From contig CANXME010002185.1 of the NCBI GenBank assembly GCA_948144175.1, forward strand, positions 248,001-312,000: a stretch of 64,000 nucleotides of DNA. The letters are read 5' to 3'. A program made the position numbers and the translations under genes. Position 1 is the first letter of the stretch, and the number at the start of each line of letters is the position of its first letter. This document shows positions 53,301 through 63,206 of this stretch, piece by piece. Origin of the DNA: Closterium sp. NIES-65. Taxonomy: Eukaryota > Streptophyta > Zygnematophyceae > Desmidiales > Closteriaceae. The notes under the pieces are model-generated. The model saw only the letters and a list, made by a program, of their open reading frames with translations, was not told the DNA's origin and made no database searches.

Positions 53301-56300
53301 CTCTACTGCACTACGCCCCTCCCCCCGCCGCCGCTCTTCCTTGCGCCAGCTCCTCCCCCGATAGACCCCCTCCCCCCTCAGGGTCCTGCCCCGTCAGGTG
53401 TGTCCAAGGTAGACGCAGTCGGGCCTTGTCGAGGTAGCTGTTGGGTCTGGTGCTACTAGAGGTGCTGAGCCTGCGGGTGCCGGGTCTGGAGGTGCTGAGC
53501 CTGAGGGTGCGGAGCCTAGGGGTGCTGAGTCCAGGGGTGCTGAGCCTGGGGGTGCTGAGTCTGGGGGTGCTGAGCGTGGGGGTGCTGAGCCTTGGGGTGC
53601 GGAGCTTGGGGGTGCTGGGTCTGCTCGTGTGGCCCCTCGCGGTGCTTCGTCGAGGTAGGAGCCACTCTCTCCGCAGGAGCTGCGCGAGTGGTTTGCCCGG
53701 CGCTGGAGCCGTGCTGCTCGAGCTGGAGGTACTACTATTGCTGCTGGTCCCGGAGGTGCTCGTACTGGCAGTTCTGGAGCTGTTGGGACTGGGGGTGCTG
53801 CTGGGACTGCTTGAGGTACTGCTCCAGCTGCTGGCGGTACTGGAGGTGCCGGTCCTGCTGGAGTTGGTGCTGCTGGAGCTGCTGGAGCTGGAGCTGCTGG
53901 GGGTGTTGGCGCTGGCAGTGCTACTGGCGCTGGTACGTCTGAGGGTGCTGGAGTTGGCGCTGTTGGAGCTGGAGGTGCTACTGGCGCTGGTGCTGCCGAT
54001 GGGGGTACTGGTGCTGTCCCTGCTGGTTCTAGAGGCGCTGCGCGGCCACGGCGGTAATTCGTTCCGCTCCTTGAGCAGGTTCTTGGTCTCCCGCCCACTA
54101 CTGGTCCTGCTCCTCCCTTAGAGTGTCCACAGCCTGTCCAGTCGCGGTCACAGCTACAGCCCGCCTCCCCCCTACGTGCTCCTTCTACCTACGCTGGTCC
54201 TATTGGAGGTCTTGCTGAGCGTCGTGAGCCTGCGTCTCGTCCTGCGTTGCCTGTTCGTGCTACTCGCACTATTCATCGTGCTCTGCGTCCGGGTCCTCTT
54301 GCGGTCCCAGGCACACACCAGATGGCACTGCGTCCTTCCACTGCTCCTCTGCGTGTCCCGTTGCCGTCTCCTCCAGAGTCCTCTCTTCCTGTTCTCGCTG
54401 ACCCTGAGTCTGACTCTCTTCGTGTTGCCAGTCCTACTGTCACGCGTCTCATGGCTACTGTTGTCACTGACCCTTCCTTTGAGTCCACTGCTGCGCCAGC
54501 CCTAGTTTCTGAGCTTGTCGACTTTGCTGCTCGCTGTCGTCTAGACAACGCTGCTAGTATTGTTGCTGAGTCTGAGTCTGTCTGTCCTCCGTCCGTCAGG
54601 GGTGAGTGTGCTCTTAGCACGGACGTCCTTCAAGACAGGCAGGAGGAGTTCCAGTGTTTTGCTGCTGCTTTGCCTCATCTCGTGTCCACGCTGATTGCCC
54701 CTGAGGGAGACTCGGATGCACCAGACATCCCGACTCCTCGATCGTACGCTGAGGCGATATGGGTCCCTACTCCTCTCAGTGGCAGTCAGCCATGGATGCA
54801 AAGATGGCTTCCTGGAAGTCCACAGGCACCTATGTCGATGAGGTTCCCCCACCTGGGGCGAACATCGTCAGTGGCATGTGGATTTTCAGGGTGAAGCGGC
54901 CGCCAGGTTCTCCGCCTGTCTTCAAGGCGCGTTACGTGGCTCGAGGCTTCAGTCAACGGCAGGGAGCTGACTACTTTGAGACCTTCTCTCCCACCCCGAA
55001 GATGACCACTCTTCGGGTGCTGCTGCACATAGCCGCTCAGCGCGACTATGAGCTTCACTCTCTTGACTTCAGCACAGCTTTCCTGCAGGGCAGCCTGCAT
55101 GAGGAGATCTGGCTGCGCCGCCCACCTGGCTTCACTGGGTCGTTTCCTCCTGGTACCCAGTGGAGCCTCCGGCGGCCAGTCTACGGTCTCCGCCAGGCGC
55201 CCCGTTAGTGACACGACACAGTGAGGACTACACTTGCGGCTCTTGGGTTTGCTCCTTCTACAGCCGACCCGTCGATGTTTCTGCGCACCGACATCTCTTT
55301 GCCGCCGTTCTACATCCTCGTGTACGTCGACGACTTGGTCTTTGCCACTACTGACACTGCTGGACTCGCCCACGTGAAGTCCGAGCTGCAGAAGAGACAC
55401 ACGTGCACAGAACAGCGTGAACTACGCAGCTACCTTGGCTTGCAGATCACCCGGGACAGAGCACAGCGCACCATTACCCTGACTCAGTCACAATTGGTGC
55501 AGCAGGTCCTTCAGCGATTCGACTTCACGTACTCCTCGCCTCAGGCCACTCCTCTGTCTACTCGCCACTAGCTCTCAGCTCTGTCTTCGGATGAGTCCGT
55601 AGAGCTGAGTGGCTCGTACCCAGAGTTTGTTGGTTGCCTCATGTACCTGATGACCTGCACACGACCTGACCTTGCATACCCTCTTAGCATCTTGGCACGC
55701 TATGTTGCACCTAGGAGAAACCGACCAGAGCACATGGCTGCAGCGAAGAGGGTGTTGCGCTACTTGTGCAATACGTCGGGCATGGGGCTAGTGCTTGGAG
55801 GGCGACATCAAGTGGTCCTCACTGGTCACGCAGACGCTTCTTGGGCTGACGACCAGGCTACGCTGCGGTCGTCACAGGGTTACACCTTCAGCCTTAGCTC
55901 CGGCTCTGTTTCGTGGCGGTCTACCCGCTCGTCTTCTGTTCTCGGCTCCAGCTGTGAGGCTGAGATCTACGCGGGGGCCATGGCTGCACAGGAGCTACGC
56001 TGGCTCACCTACCTGCTGACTGACCTAGGAGAGCCGCCTCGTTCTCCTCCAGTTCTGTACGTAGACAACAAGGCCATGCTGGCCTTGTGTTGGGAGCACA
56101 GACTGGAGCACAGAACGAAGCACATTGCTTTCCGCTACTTCCTTGCTCGTGAGCTGCAGCAGCGTGGTCAGCTGCGCCTTGCTTACGTGGCCTCTGAGGC
56201 CAACACTGCTGATATCTTTACCAAGGCACTTCCGCCTGGTGATCATCAGCGCTTCTGTACTATGCTAGGTCTTGTGCCTACTTGGCCTCACTTGTTCACT

Positions 56301-56306
56301 TCTTGA
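50390..56306 (+). pseudogene. Copia F gag-pol, several stops and frameshifts
   Basis: Starts MATPSVL. A lengthened C run near 50851 shifts the Gag frame; TGA at 51012-51014 (from a GGA codon). 51072-53276 is open through the Gly-rich tract, LSPQQLREWY, protease LDSGASRSFF and integrase (HMDVWGP, LHSDRGREF, NRIAE). TAG at 53274 (from GAG), frameshifts in the linker (about 53420) and near 54760, TAG/TGA at 55206-55211, TAG at 55569. Reverse transcriptase keeps VYVDDLVF (55322-55345), and the RNase H end is open to 56306. In the Cys/His motif the second Cys is Trp. Confidence 0.9.
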
Positions 56307-56503
56307 CCTTGCTTGTACTGTGATCTTTCTATACCTGCACTTGCCTGTTTACCTTTATATATTATCTTGCATGTGAACTGGCCTTGTGGCCTTGCTCTTG
56401 TGCTCGGATTGTGTGGTGACGTTGTTATCCACCCTGAGATTGCTTTGCTTTGCTTGACTGGTCTTGTGACCTCTTGTTCTCCCCCACTTTGCCTATTTGG
56501 GTG
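56307..56503 (+). other. Copia F 3' noncoding block
   Basis: Same family 2 block. The polypurine tract is changed to TATTTGGGTG before the LTR. Confidence 0.7.
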
Positions 56504-56628
56504 TGTCAAACTTATATCATATAGCTTGTCTAGGCTATAGTGGGGTAGACACTATGGGGTACAGTTTCCTAGGGTTTCCTACTTGTACCCAACCTTGTGC
56601 TAGTTCATTCATTCCTCATTTCTTCACA
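56504..56628 (+). repeat. Copia F 3' LTR
   Basis: 125 bp, three differences from the 5' copy. Confidence 0.93.
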
Positions 56629-56716
56629 GGAGCTTCTCTCCTTCCGTGTTGCCATGCCTTGTGATGTTGTAGGTGTCTTCATTGCAGTTGAATTTGTCCT
56701 GATAGCTCTCATACCA
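56629..56716 (-). pseudogene. Copia C start codon, leader and primer-binding site
   Basis: The Gag start codon (ATG on the - strand, 56653-56655) and the primer-binding site TGGTATGAGAGC (56705-56716), identical to that of copia A. Confidence 0.8.
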
Positions 56717-57154
56717 TGTTGGGCTGAGAAAAGCCCTTAGGATCTTTGCAGGACTAAATTGTGAGTAGGACAATGTAATAGCAGAAGCGTTTGATGAGAA
56801 GTTTGTGAACCACCTTGCGCTGGTATGTGAGGGCAAACTAGATTGATTAAAACAAAAGGGATACAAGCTTTTATAAGAGTACAAGGGAATATGAAGAGTT
56901 ATAACTGTTTTGCTGTTGCTGTTGCGGTTCGATACAGTGACGACTCGGGCAACTGCTCAATAATGAGTCAGTTGTTTGTCCTTGTTGTCGTGCTGTATTT
57001 GTCAGGTCAAATGTCGCTGACCTTTGACTTTCGCGTAACCTCCAGCAGTTGCTCAACCTCCGAGGGTTGACTCGCCGATGCTTCGATATGTTCTGCTTCG
57101 CTTATGACTTAGTGTTTCGACACGACAGAGGTGCTAAATCAATTGTTTCCAACA
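56717..57154 (-). repeat. Copia C 5' LTR
   Basis: 438 bp, about 15 differences from 24712-25146. Followed by ctaac, the mutated second copy of the target site ctgac. Confidence 0.93.
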
Positions 57155-60100
57155 CTAACCACGCTGCTGCAACTCTCGAGCCAAGAAGTAACGCACCGCG
57201 ATGTGCTTCGTTCTGTGCTCCAGTCTGTGCTCCTGACACAAAGCAATGGCGGCCTTGTTGTCAACGTACAGCACTGGAGGAGAACGAGGCCGCTCTCCCA
57301 AGTCGGTCAGCAGGTAGGTGAGTCAGCGTAACTCCTGTGCAGCCATGGCTGTGGCGTAGATCTCAGCCTCACAACTGGAGCTTAGAACTGAAGACGAGCG
57401 TGTAGAACGCCAAGAAACAGAGCCACAGCCAAGGCTGAAGGTGTAACCCTGTGACGACCGTTGTGTAGCCTGGTCGTCAACTCAAGAAGCGTCTCAGTGA
57501 CCAGTGAGGATAACGTCGCCCCGTCCTCCAAGCACGAGCCCCATGCCCGATATATAGCACAAGTAGCGCAGTACCCTCTTAGCAGCATCCATGTGCACCT
57601 CTCGGTGCCGACCAGGAGCCACGTAGCGAGCCACAAGGCCAAGAGGGTACGCGAGGCCGGGACGACTGCAGGTCATCAGGTACATGAGGCAGCCAACTAG
57701 CTCTGGGTAAGGACCACTCGGCTTTACGGAATCGTCCGAAGGTGGAGCTGAGAGCGAGTGACTTGTAGCAAGAGGAGTGGCCTGTGACGAGGACCAGGTG
57801 AAGCCGAAGCGCTGAAGGACCTGCTGCACCATGTGTGACTTAGTCAGGGTGATGGTGTGGCGTGCTCTGTCCCAGGTGATCTGCAAGACAAGGTAACTAC
57901 GCAGCTCACCCATGTCTGTGCACGTGTATCTCTTCTGCAGCTCCGACTTCACCAGGGCGAGAGCCTCAGTGTCAGTAGTGGCAAAGACCAAGTCGTCGAC
58001 GTTTACGAGGATGTAGAACGGCGGCAGCAAAGAGGTGTCGGTGCGCAGAAACAGCGACGGGTCAGCAGTCGACTCAGCAAACCCAAGAGCCGTAAGTGTC
58101 GTCCTCAGTGTGTCGTGCCAGTCACGTGGCGCCTGGCGAAGACCGTAGACCGGCCGCTGGAGGCTCCACTGGGTACCAGGAGGGAACGACCCAGTGAAGC
58201 CAGGAGGGCGGCGCAGCCAGATCTCCTCGTGCAGGCTGCTCTGCAAGAAAGCTGTGCTAAAGTCAAGAGAGTGAAGCTCGTAGTCACGCTGAGCGGCAAC
58301 GTGCAGCAGCACCCGAAGAGTGGTCATCTTTGGGGTGGGGGAGAAGGTCTGGAAGAAGTCAACTCCCTCTCGCTAACTGAAACCTCGAGCAACGTAACGA
58401 GCCTTGAAGACAGGCGGAGAACCTGGCGGCCGCTTCACGCTGAAAATCCACATGCCACTGACGATGTTCGCCCCAGCAGGGGGAACCTCGTCGACGTACG
58501 TGCCTGTGGACTTCCAGGATGCCATCTCTGCGTCCATGGATGTCTGCCACTGAGAGGAGTACTCACCCGCGATCGCCTTAGCGTAAGAGCGCGGGGTCGG
58601 GATGTCTAAGGCATCCGGGTCTCCCTCAGGGGCAAGCAACATGGACACGAGATGAGGCGCAGCGCCTGCAAGACACTCAAGGTCCTCCTGCCTGTCTTCA
58701 AGGACGTCCGTGCCAAGAGCACACTCACCCCCAACGGACGGAGGACAGATAGACTTAGACTTAGCAACAAGACTAGCAGCGTAGTCTAGACGTCAGGCAG
58801 CAGCAAAGTCAACAAGCTCAGCAACTAAGGCAGACGCAGCAGTAGACTCAAACGATGGGTCAGTGACAACAGTGGCTAGCAGACGCGTGACAGTAGGGTG
58901 AGCAGCATGAGCGCGGTCAGACTCAGGCTCAGGAACGGTAGGCAGAGAAGACGCAGGAGGGGACAGCAGGGGAACACGCTGCGGAGGAGAGGAAGGACGA
59001 CGGACTACAAGTTGGGTGCCGGGGACAGCTGGCTTACGCGAACGAGGAACACGACGACCGGAACGACCAGAACGGACAGGCGAGACAGGACGCGACGCAG
59101 GCTCACGACGCTCAGTAAGACCCCCTATCTGCTCAGTGTAAGGAGAAGAAGCAGGCAGCGGTGAGCGAGGCTGTAATGGAAGACCAGTAGATGAAGGGAG
59201 ACTAAGAACCTGGCGAAGCACACAGTCAGACGGTGGCTGAGACGACGGAGATGGTGGAGCAAAGAATAGGCGGGACTGTGCACTGCTACCAGCACTAGCA
59301 GCTCCAGCACCCCCAGCAGCCCCAGCACCTCCAGCAGCTCCAGAACCCTCACCTCCAGCTCCTCCGGGACTAGCTCCACCAGCAGCAGCACCCCCAGAAC
59401 CGGCACCTCCAGTCCCAGGGTCTCCAGCCTTAGTGTCTCCAGCAGCAGCACCCTTTGGCTTAGCACCTCCAGCCCCAGCAGCTCTAGTACCTCTAGTACG
59501 AGCACCTCCGGGACCAGCACCACTCCCAGCTCCAGTGACGTCAGCAGAAGTACCTCCAGCGGCAGAGCCCTGAGCTCCAGAAGCGCGACCCTGACGGCGG
59601 CCGTACCGGTCGTGCAACTGCTGTGAGGTGAGAGGCACACGCGGACGAAGGCGGCTACTTCAAGGAGACCGCGCAACAGCAGACTCAGAACCCTCAGTGC
59701 CAGCACCCGCAGCAGCTCCAGAACCTCCAGTAGAAACAACTCCAGTAGCACAATCACCAGCTCCAGCGCCTCCCGCAGCAGGGCCCCTAGCTCCAGCAGT
59801 GCGACCCTGACGGCCAACGTACCACTCACGCAGCTGCTGTGGGGAGAGAGGGAGTTGACGACGAGAGTGCAGCAGCGAGGTACCAGCGGAGCGACTACGG
59901 AGACGGCCGCTCCAGGGAGACTGCTCACCAGACGCCTCAGCGCCCCCAGGTGCAGCACCCCCAGACTCAGTACCCCCAGGCTCAGCACCCCCAGACTCCT
60001 CACGCCCAGGCTCAGCACCTCCAGTCTCCGCACCCCCAGGCTCCGCACCTCTAGGCTCCGCACCCCCAGGCTCAGCACCCCCAGGCTCCGCACCCCCAGG

Positions 60101-62285
60101 CTCAGCACCCCGAGCAGGACCACCCTCAGTAGGACCTGAGTCACCAGTGACCTCAATCGGCGCAGTCAAGGGAGGAGGGTCTACCTGAGACACACCTGAA
60201 GGAGCAGGACCGGGAGCGGGGAGGGGGTCTACCTGGGGAGCACCTGGAGCGAGGACGAGCGGCGGGGGGGGGGGGGGGGGGGGGGAGAGGGGCAGTGCGG
60301 TAGGGGAAGAGACGGTAAAAGGGAACCGACTCGTCAAACGTGAGGTCCTGAGAAGAGAAGACACCGCGCGAGGTGGGGTGGTAAAACTGCCAACCAGGCG
60401 CGTTAGGGACAAAGCCCAGGAAGACACCTGGAACAGCGCGGGCGGAGAGCTTGTCCGCGGTGGTATCGCGGACAAAGGCACGAGCACCCCAGACCCGGAA
60501 ACGCGACGCATCGCCAACCTTCCCCGTCCACAGCAGTGTGGGTGAGGTCTCCGGCAAGGAGACACGGGGCCAGAGGTTGAGCTGATGCGCGGCGTACCGG
60601 ACCGCAAACGGCCACAGAAAATGGGGGGCAGCCGCATGGAACATGGAGGTACGAGCGACCTCCATGACTATGCCAATGCGAGGCTCAGCAACCCCATTAT
60701 GCTGCAGAGAGGCCGGAAGCGTGAACGTCTGGCAGATGCCGTGCTCCGCACAGAAGGCTGCCAAGAGGTCAGAGGAAAACTCCCCACATCTGTCAGAGTG
60801 CAGACGCAGGACGGGAAAGTCCGTTCCGAACCGCTCGCGGAGCTGGAGACTAGCAGCGCGGATCCAAGGGATCAAAACATCAGGGACCTCACCCTTGGTG
60901 CGCAAGGGGGAGACCGTGGTGTAACGCGTGTAGTCGTCGACGACCAGCAAGAAGTACCGCTCGTGGCCCTGTCCACGGACGCGGGTTGGGCCCCACACGT
61001 CCAGGTGGAGAGTTTGCAGGGGAGCCTCTGTGGGAGGGAACGAGAAGGAGTGAGGAGCGGCGCGCTGCCGCCCCTCGACACAGGGAAGACAGGGAGGAGC
61101 AAGCGAGGGTGGGAGGGGAGGGAGAACCCTGGGAAGACCAGAGACAAGGACACGGCGGTGCATGCTACGAAGGCGCTGCACTAAGGGGTGACCAAGGCGG
61201 TGGTGCCAAAGGAGGGTCTGGTGCGACAAAGCGCGACACAAGCAGGGGGCTGCTAGCTGACCTGACGCAGACGCAAGCGCAGCGACCTAAGGGGACACAG
61301 TAGTCAGAGTGTACAAACTCGAGCCAGGCGCACGGGTAAACGTGGCCAGGTGCCGGCCGGTCCGGGAGCACGTACAGTGGGTCATGCGCTGACCTCCAGG
61401 AGTGAACTGGTCAACCCACTTGTCCCGGAGGTTAGCACCACTCACCAAGTTCGTAGAGAACGAGGGGAGGTGAAGACCTGACAGGGAGCCAGACGGGACC
61501 GCCGGACACGGCAGGACCGTGGAGGAGTGTGCAAGGACTGGACCCCCAGAGGGGTCTGCCAAGGAGACTGGAACCGGCCGGCTGAGCGGCGTGAGGGTGG
61601 TGCTGTCGCGAAAGAAGGAGCGGGAAGCACCTGAGTCAAGTGTGAAGGTGTACAAGGCCTCAGCAGGCGCAGTACCAGAGAGAGCAGACTCACCAACACC
61701 TGGAGTAGCAGCCTCACCAGCACCCAGAGCAGGAGACGCACTAGCACTTAGAGCAGCAGCCTCACCAGCACCGAGAGTAGCAAGCTCTATACTTGGGTCA
61801 GGCGGTACGCACAGGTAACAGGCACGGTCAGCACTAGTAGGCAATGCATACATGGCAGTGAGAATAGCATCATAGTCAAGAGCAAATATATCTACCCTCT
61901 GCCCAAGCAGCTCCACCCAGTCGGGGAGCTCAGCCTCGTCGCCAAACTCGGTATGCCAGGCGTCGCTCAGACGGGCGAAGCAGCGGGACTGGGTGTGACT
62001 AAGCGTCCCGCAAGTCTGACCCGTCCGATCACCTGTGCGAATGACGTACGGGCAGCGAACGGTACTCAAAGACCCTCTACGCTGAGCGTACCACTCTTGA
62101 AGCTGCTGGGTCGTAAGTGTCTCGTGTGGATGCCGCTGCAGCTGCAGCTGGCCACTGCCAGACGCTCCCAACTGACCAGCTCCAAGACGATAGCTACGAC
62201 AGCTACCGCCACAACCCCAACTAGCGTACCACTCACGAAGCTTCTGGGGCGTGAGAGACTCGCGCAGACGTTGCTGGAGCTGCAT
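57155..62285 (-). pseudogene. Copia G gag remnant and pol
   Basis: From 62285 downwards: two LREWY-like motifs (62226-62252, 62087-62113), a Cys/His motif CPYVIRTGDRTGQTC..H..C, protease LDSGASRSFF, integrase (HLDVWGP, LHSDRCGEF, NGVAE), a G-run of 22 at 60264-60285 that shifts the frame, a linker of GGAEPGGAE-type repeats with two further motif copies, reverse transcriptase with NVDD instead of YVDD (about 57995), and RNase H up to copia C. The N-terminal Gag domain (MATPSVL...) is missing. Stops: TAG 61287 and TAG 58373 where copia E has CAG, TGA near 58793 and TGA near 57485 (from TGG). Confidence 0.87.
60264..60285 (+). repeat. Run of 22 G in copia G
   Basis: Lies in a Pro-codon tract of the - strand linker. 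The length is probably uncertain in the assembly, and it breaks the frame. Confidence 0.9.
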
Positions 62286-63137
62286 TTGACCACTGCCAGT
62301 AGCAGCAGTAGCAGTAGCAGTAGCAGTAGCCTAGCAGTAGTAACAGAAGTAGCAGCAGTAGCAGTGCGAGCAGGGCAGGTGCAGTAGGCAGGCAGGCAGG
62401 CAGACATGCAGGCAGGAAGGCAGGCTGGCAGGTAGGCAGGCAGGCAAGCAGATGGCGCGGCAGCGCGCTAACAAGGCAGGTGCTCACGAGTGGCGTGAAG
62501 AGCAGACGCTCGCCGGGCGAGAAGGGCCGGCGCTCGGCGGGCGGCTGCACGGGGTCCAGGGGCGGCGTCGCGGGTCCAGGGGCGGTGTCGCAGGGTCCAG
62601 GGGCGGCTGCACGGAGTCCAGGGGCGGCTGCTTCAGGGGCCAGGGGCGGCTGCTCTGGGTCCAGGGGCGGCTGCACCAGGGGCGGCTGCTGCAGGGGCTA
62701 GGGGCGGCTGCTCTGGCTCCAGTGGCAGCTGCTCGAAGGTCCGGGGGCAGCTGCACCAGGGGCGGATGCTTCAGGGGCCAAGGGCGGCTGCTCTGGGTCC
62801 AAGGGCGGTTGCTCGAGGGTCCAAGAACGGCTGCACCAGGGGCGGCTGCTTCTGGGGCCACGGGCGGCTGCTCTGGGTCCAGGGGCGGCTGCTCGAGGGT
62901 CCAGGGGCGGCTGCACCAGGGGCGGCTGCTTCAGGGGCCAGGGGCGGCTGCTCGGGGTCCACTGGCGGCTGCTCCAGGGGCGGCTGCTCTGGGTCCAGGG
63001 GCGGCTGCTCGAGGGTCCAGGGACGGCTGCATCAGGGGCGGCTGCTCGTGCAGGGCAGCGCGCGGGTCCTACAGGCGCTGCGACGGGCGACGGGGGGCAG
63101 CCCGCAGGCGAGGCGGGGCCGCCTCGGCGGCAGGGTG
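62286..63137 (-). repeat. Copia G leader: trinucleotide, tetranucleotide and minisatellite arrays
   Basis: (AGCAGT)n at 62296-62370, (GCAG)n at 62385-62455, then an array of AGGGGCGGCTGC-based units of about 28-50 bp at 62560-63045. No primer-binding site or leader hairpin is recognisable next to the LTR fragment. Confidence 0.8.
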
Positions 63138-63176
63138 TGTTAAGAAATGAGGAATGAATGAACTAGCACAAGGTTG
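63138..63176 (-). repeat. Copia G 5' LTR, truncated to 39 bp
   Basis: Matches the reverse complement of the copia F LTR end (GAAATGAGGAATGAATGAAC) almost exactly, then stops at AAGGTTG where the LTR should continue GGTAC. Confidence 0.7.
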
Positions 63177-63179
63177 TTA

Positions 63180-63206
63180 GAGGGCCCTACAACAGCAAGG
63201 GCCCTC
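63180..63206. repeat. Perfect hairpin next to the nest
   Basis: Arms GAGGGCCCT (63180-63188) and AGGGCCCTC (63198-63206), 9-base loop. It begins three bases after the LTR fragment ends. Confidence 0.8.

Larger units (their letters stand above)
49325..56628 (+). mobile_element. Copia F: full-length but decayed family 2 element
   Basis: 7304 bp, TSD ggagc (49320-49324, 56629-56633), LTRs 49325-49449 and 56504-56628 (125 bp, 3 differences). Confidence 0.95.
24712..57154 (-). mobile_element. Copia C: family 1 element split by four insertions
   Basis: LTRs 24712-25146 and 56717-57154 differ at roughly 15 positions. Between them the element reads on through 25147-27175, 27396-27937, 39440-41664, 49003-49324 and 56629-56716 when inserts X, D, E and F are removed, giving about 6.06 kb, the size of copia A. 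Each join restores sequence colinear with copia A. Confidence 0.93.
6675..63176 (-). mobile_element. Copia G: degraded family 2 element hosting the whole nest
   Basis: G is the outermost element. Its 3' LTR lies at 6675-6776 plus 24302-24329 (split by the hAT). Its 3' noncoding block and the pol C-terminus are at 24330-24711 (split by copia C). The rest runs from 57155 to a truncated 5' LTR at 63138-63176. Without inserts it is about 6.5 kb. The G/C junction is supported by ctgac (24707-24711) and ctaac (57155-57159), a TSD with one mismatch, and by the unbroken GAAGCTGAC-CACGCTG sequence in related copia E. G has several stops, a YVDD to NVDD change and no N-terminal Gag, so it is dead. Confidence 0.7.
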
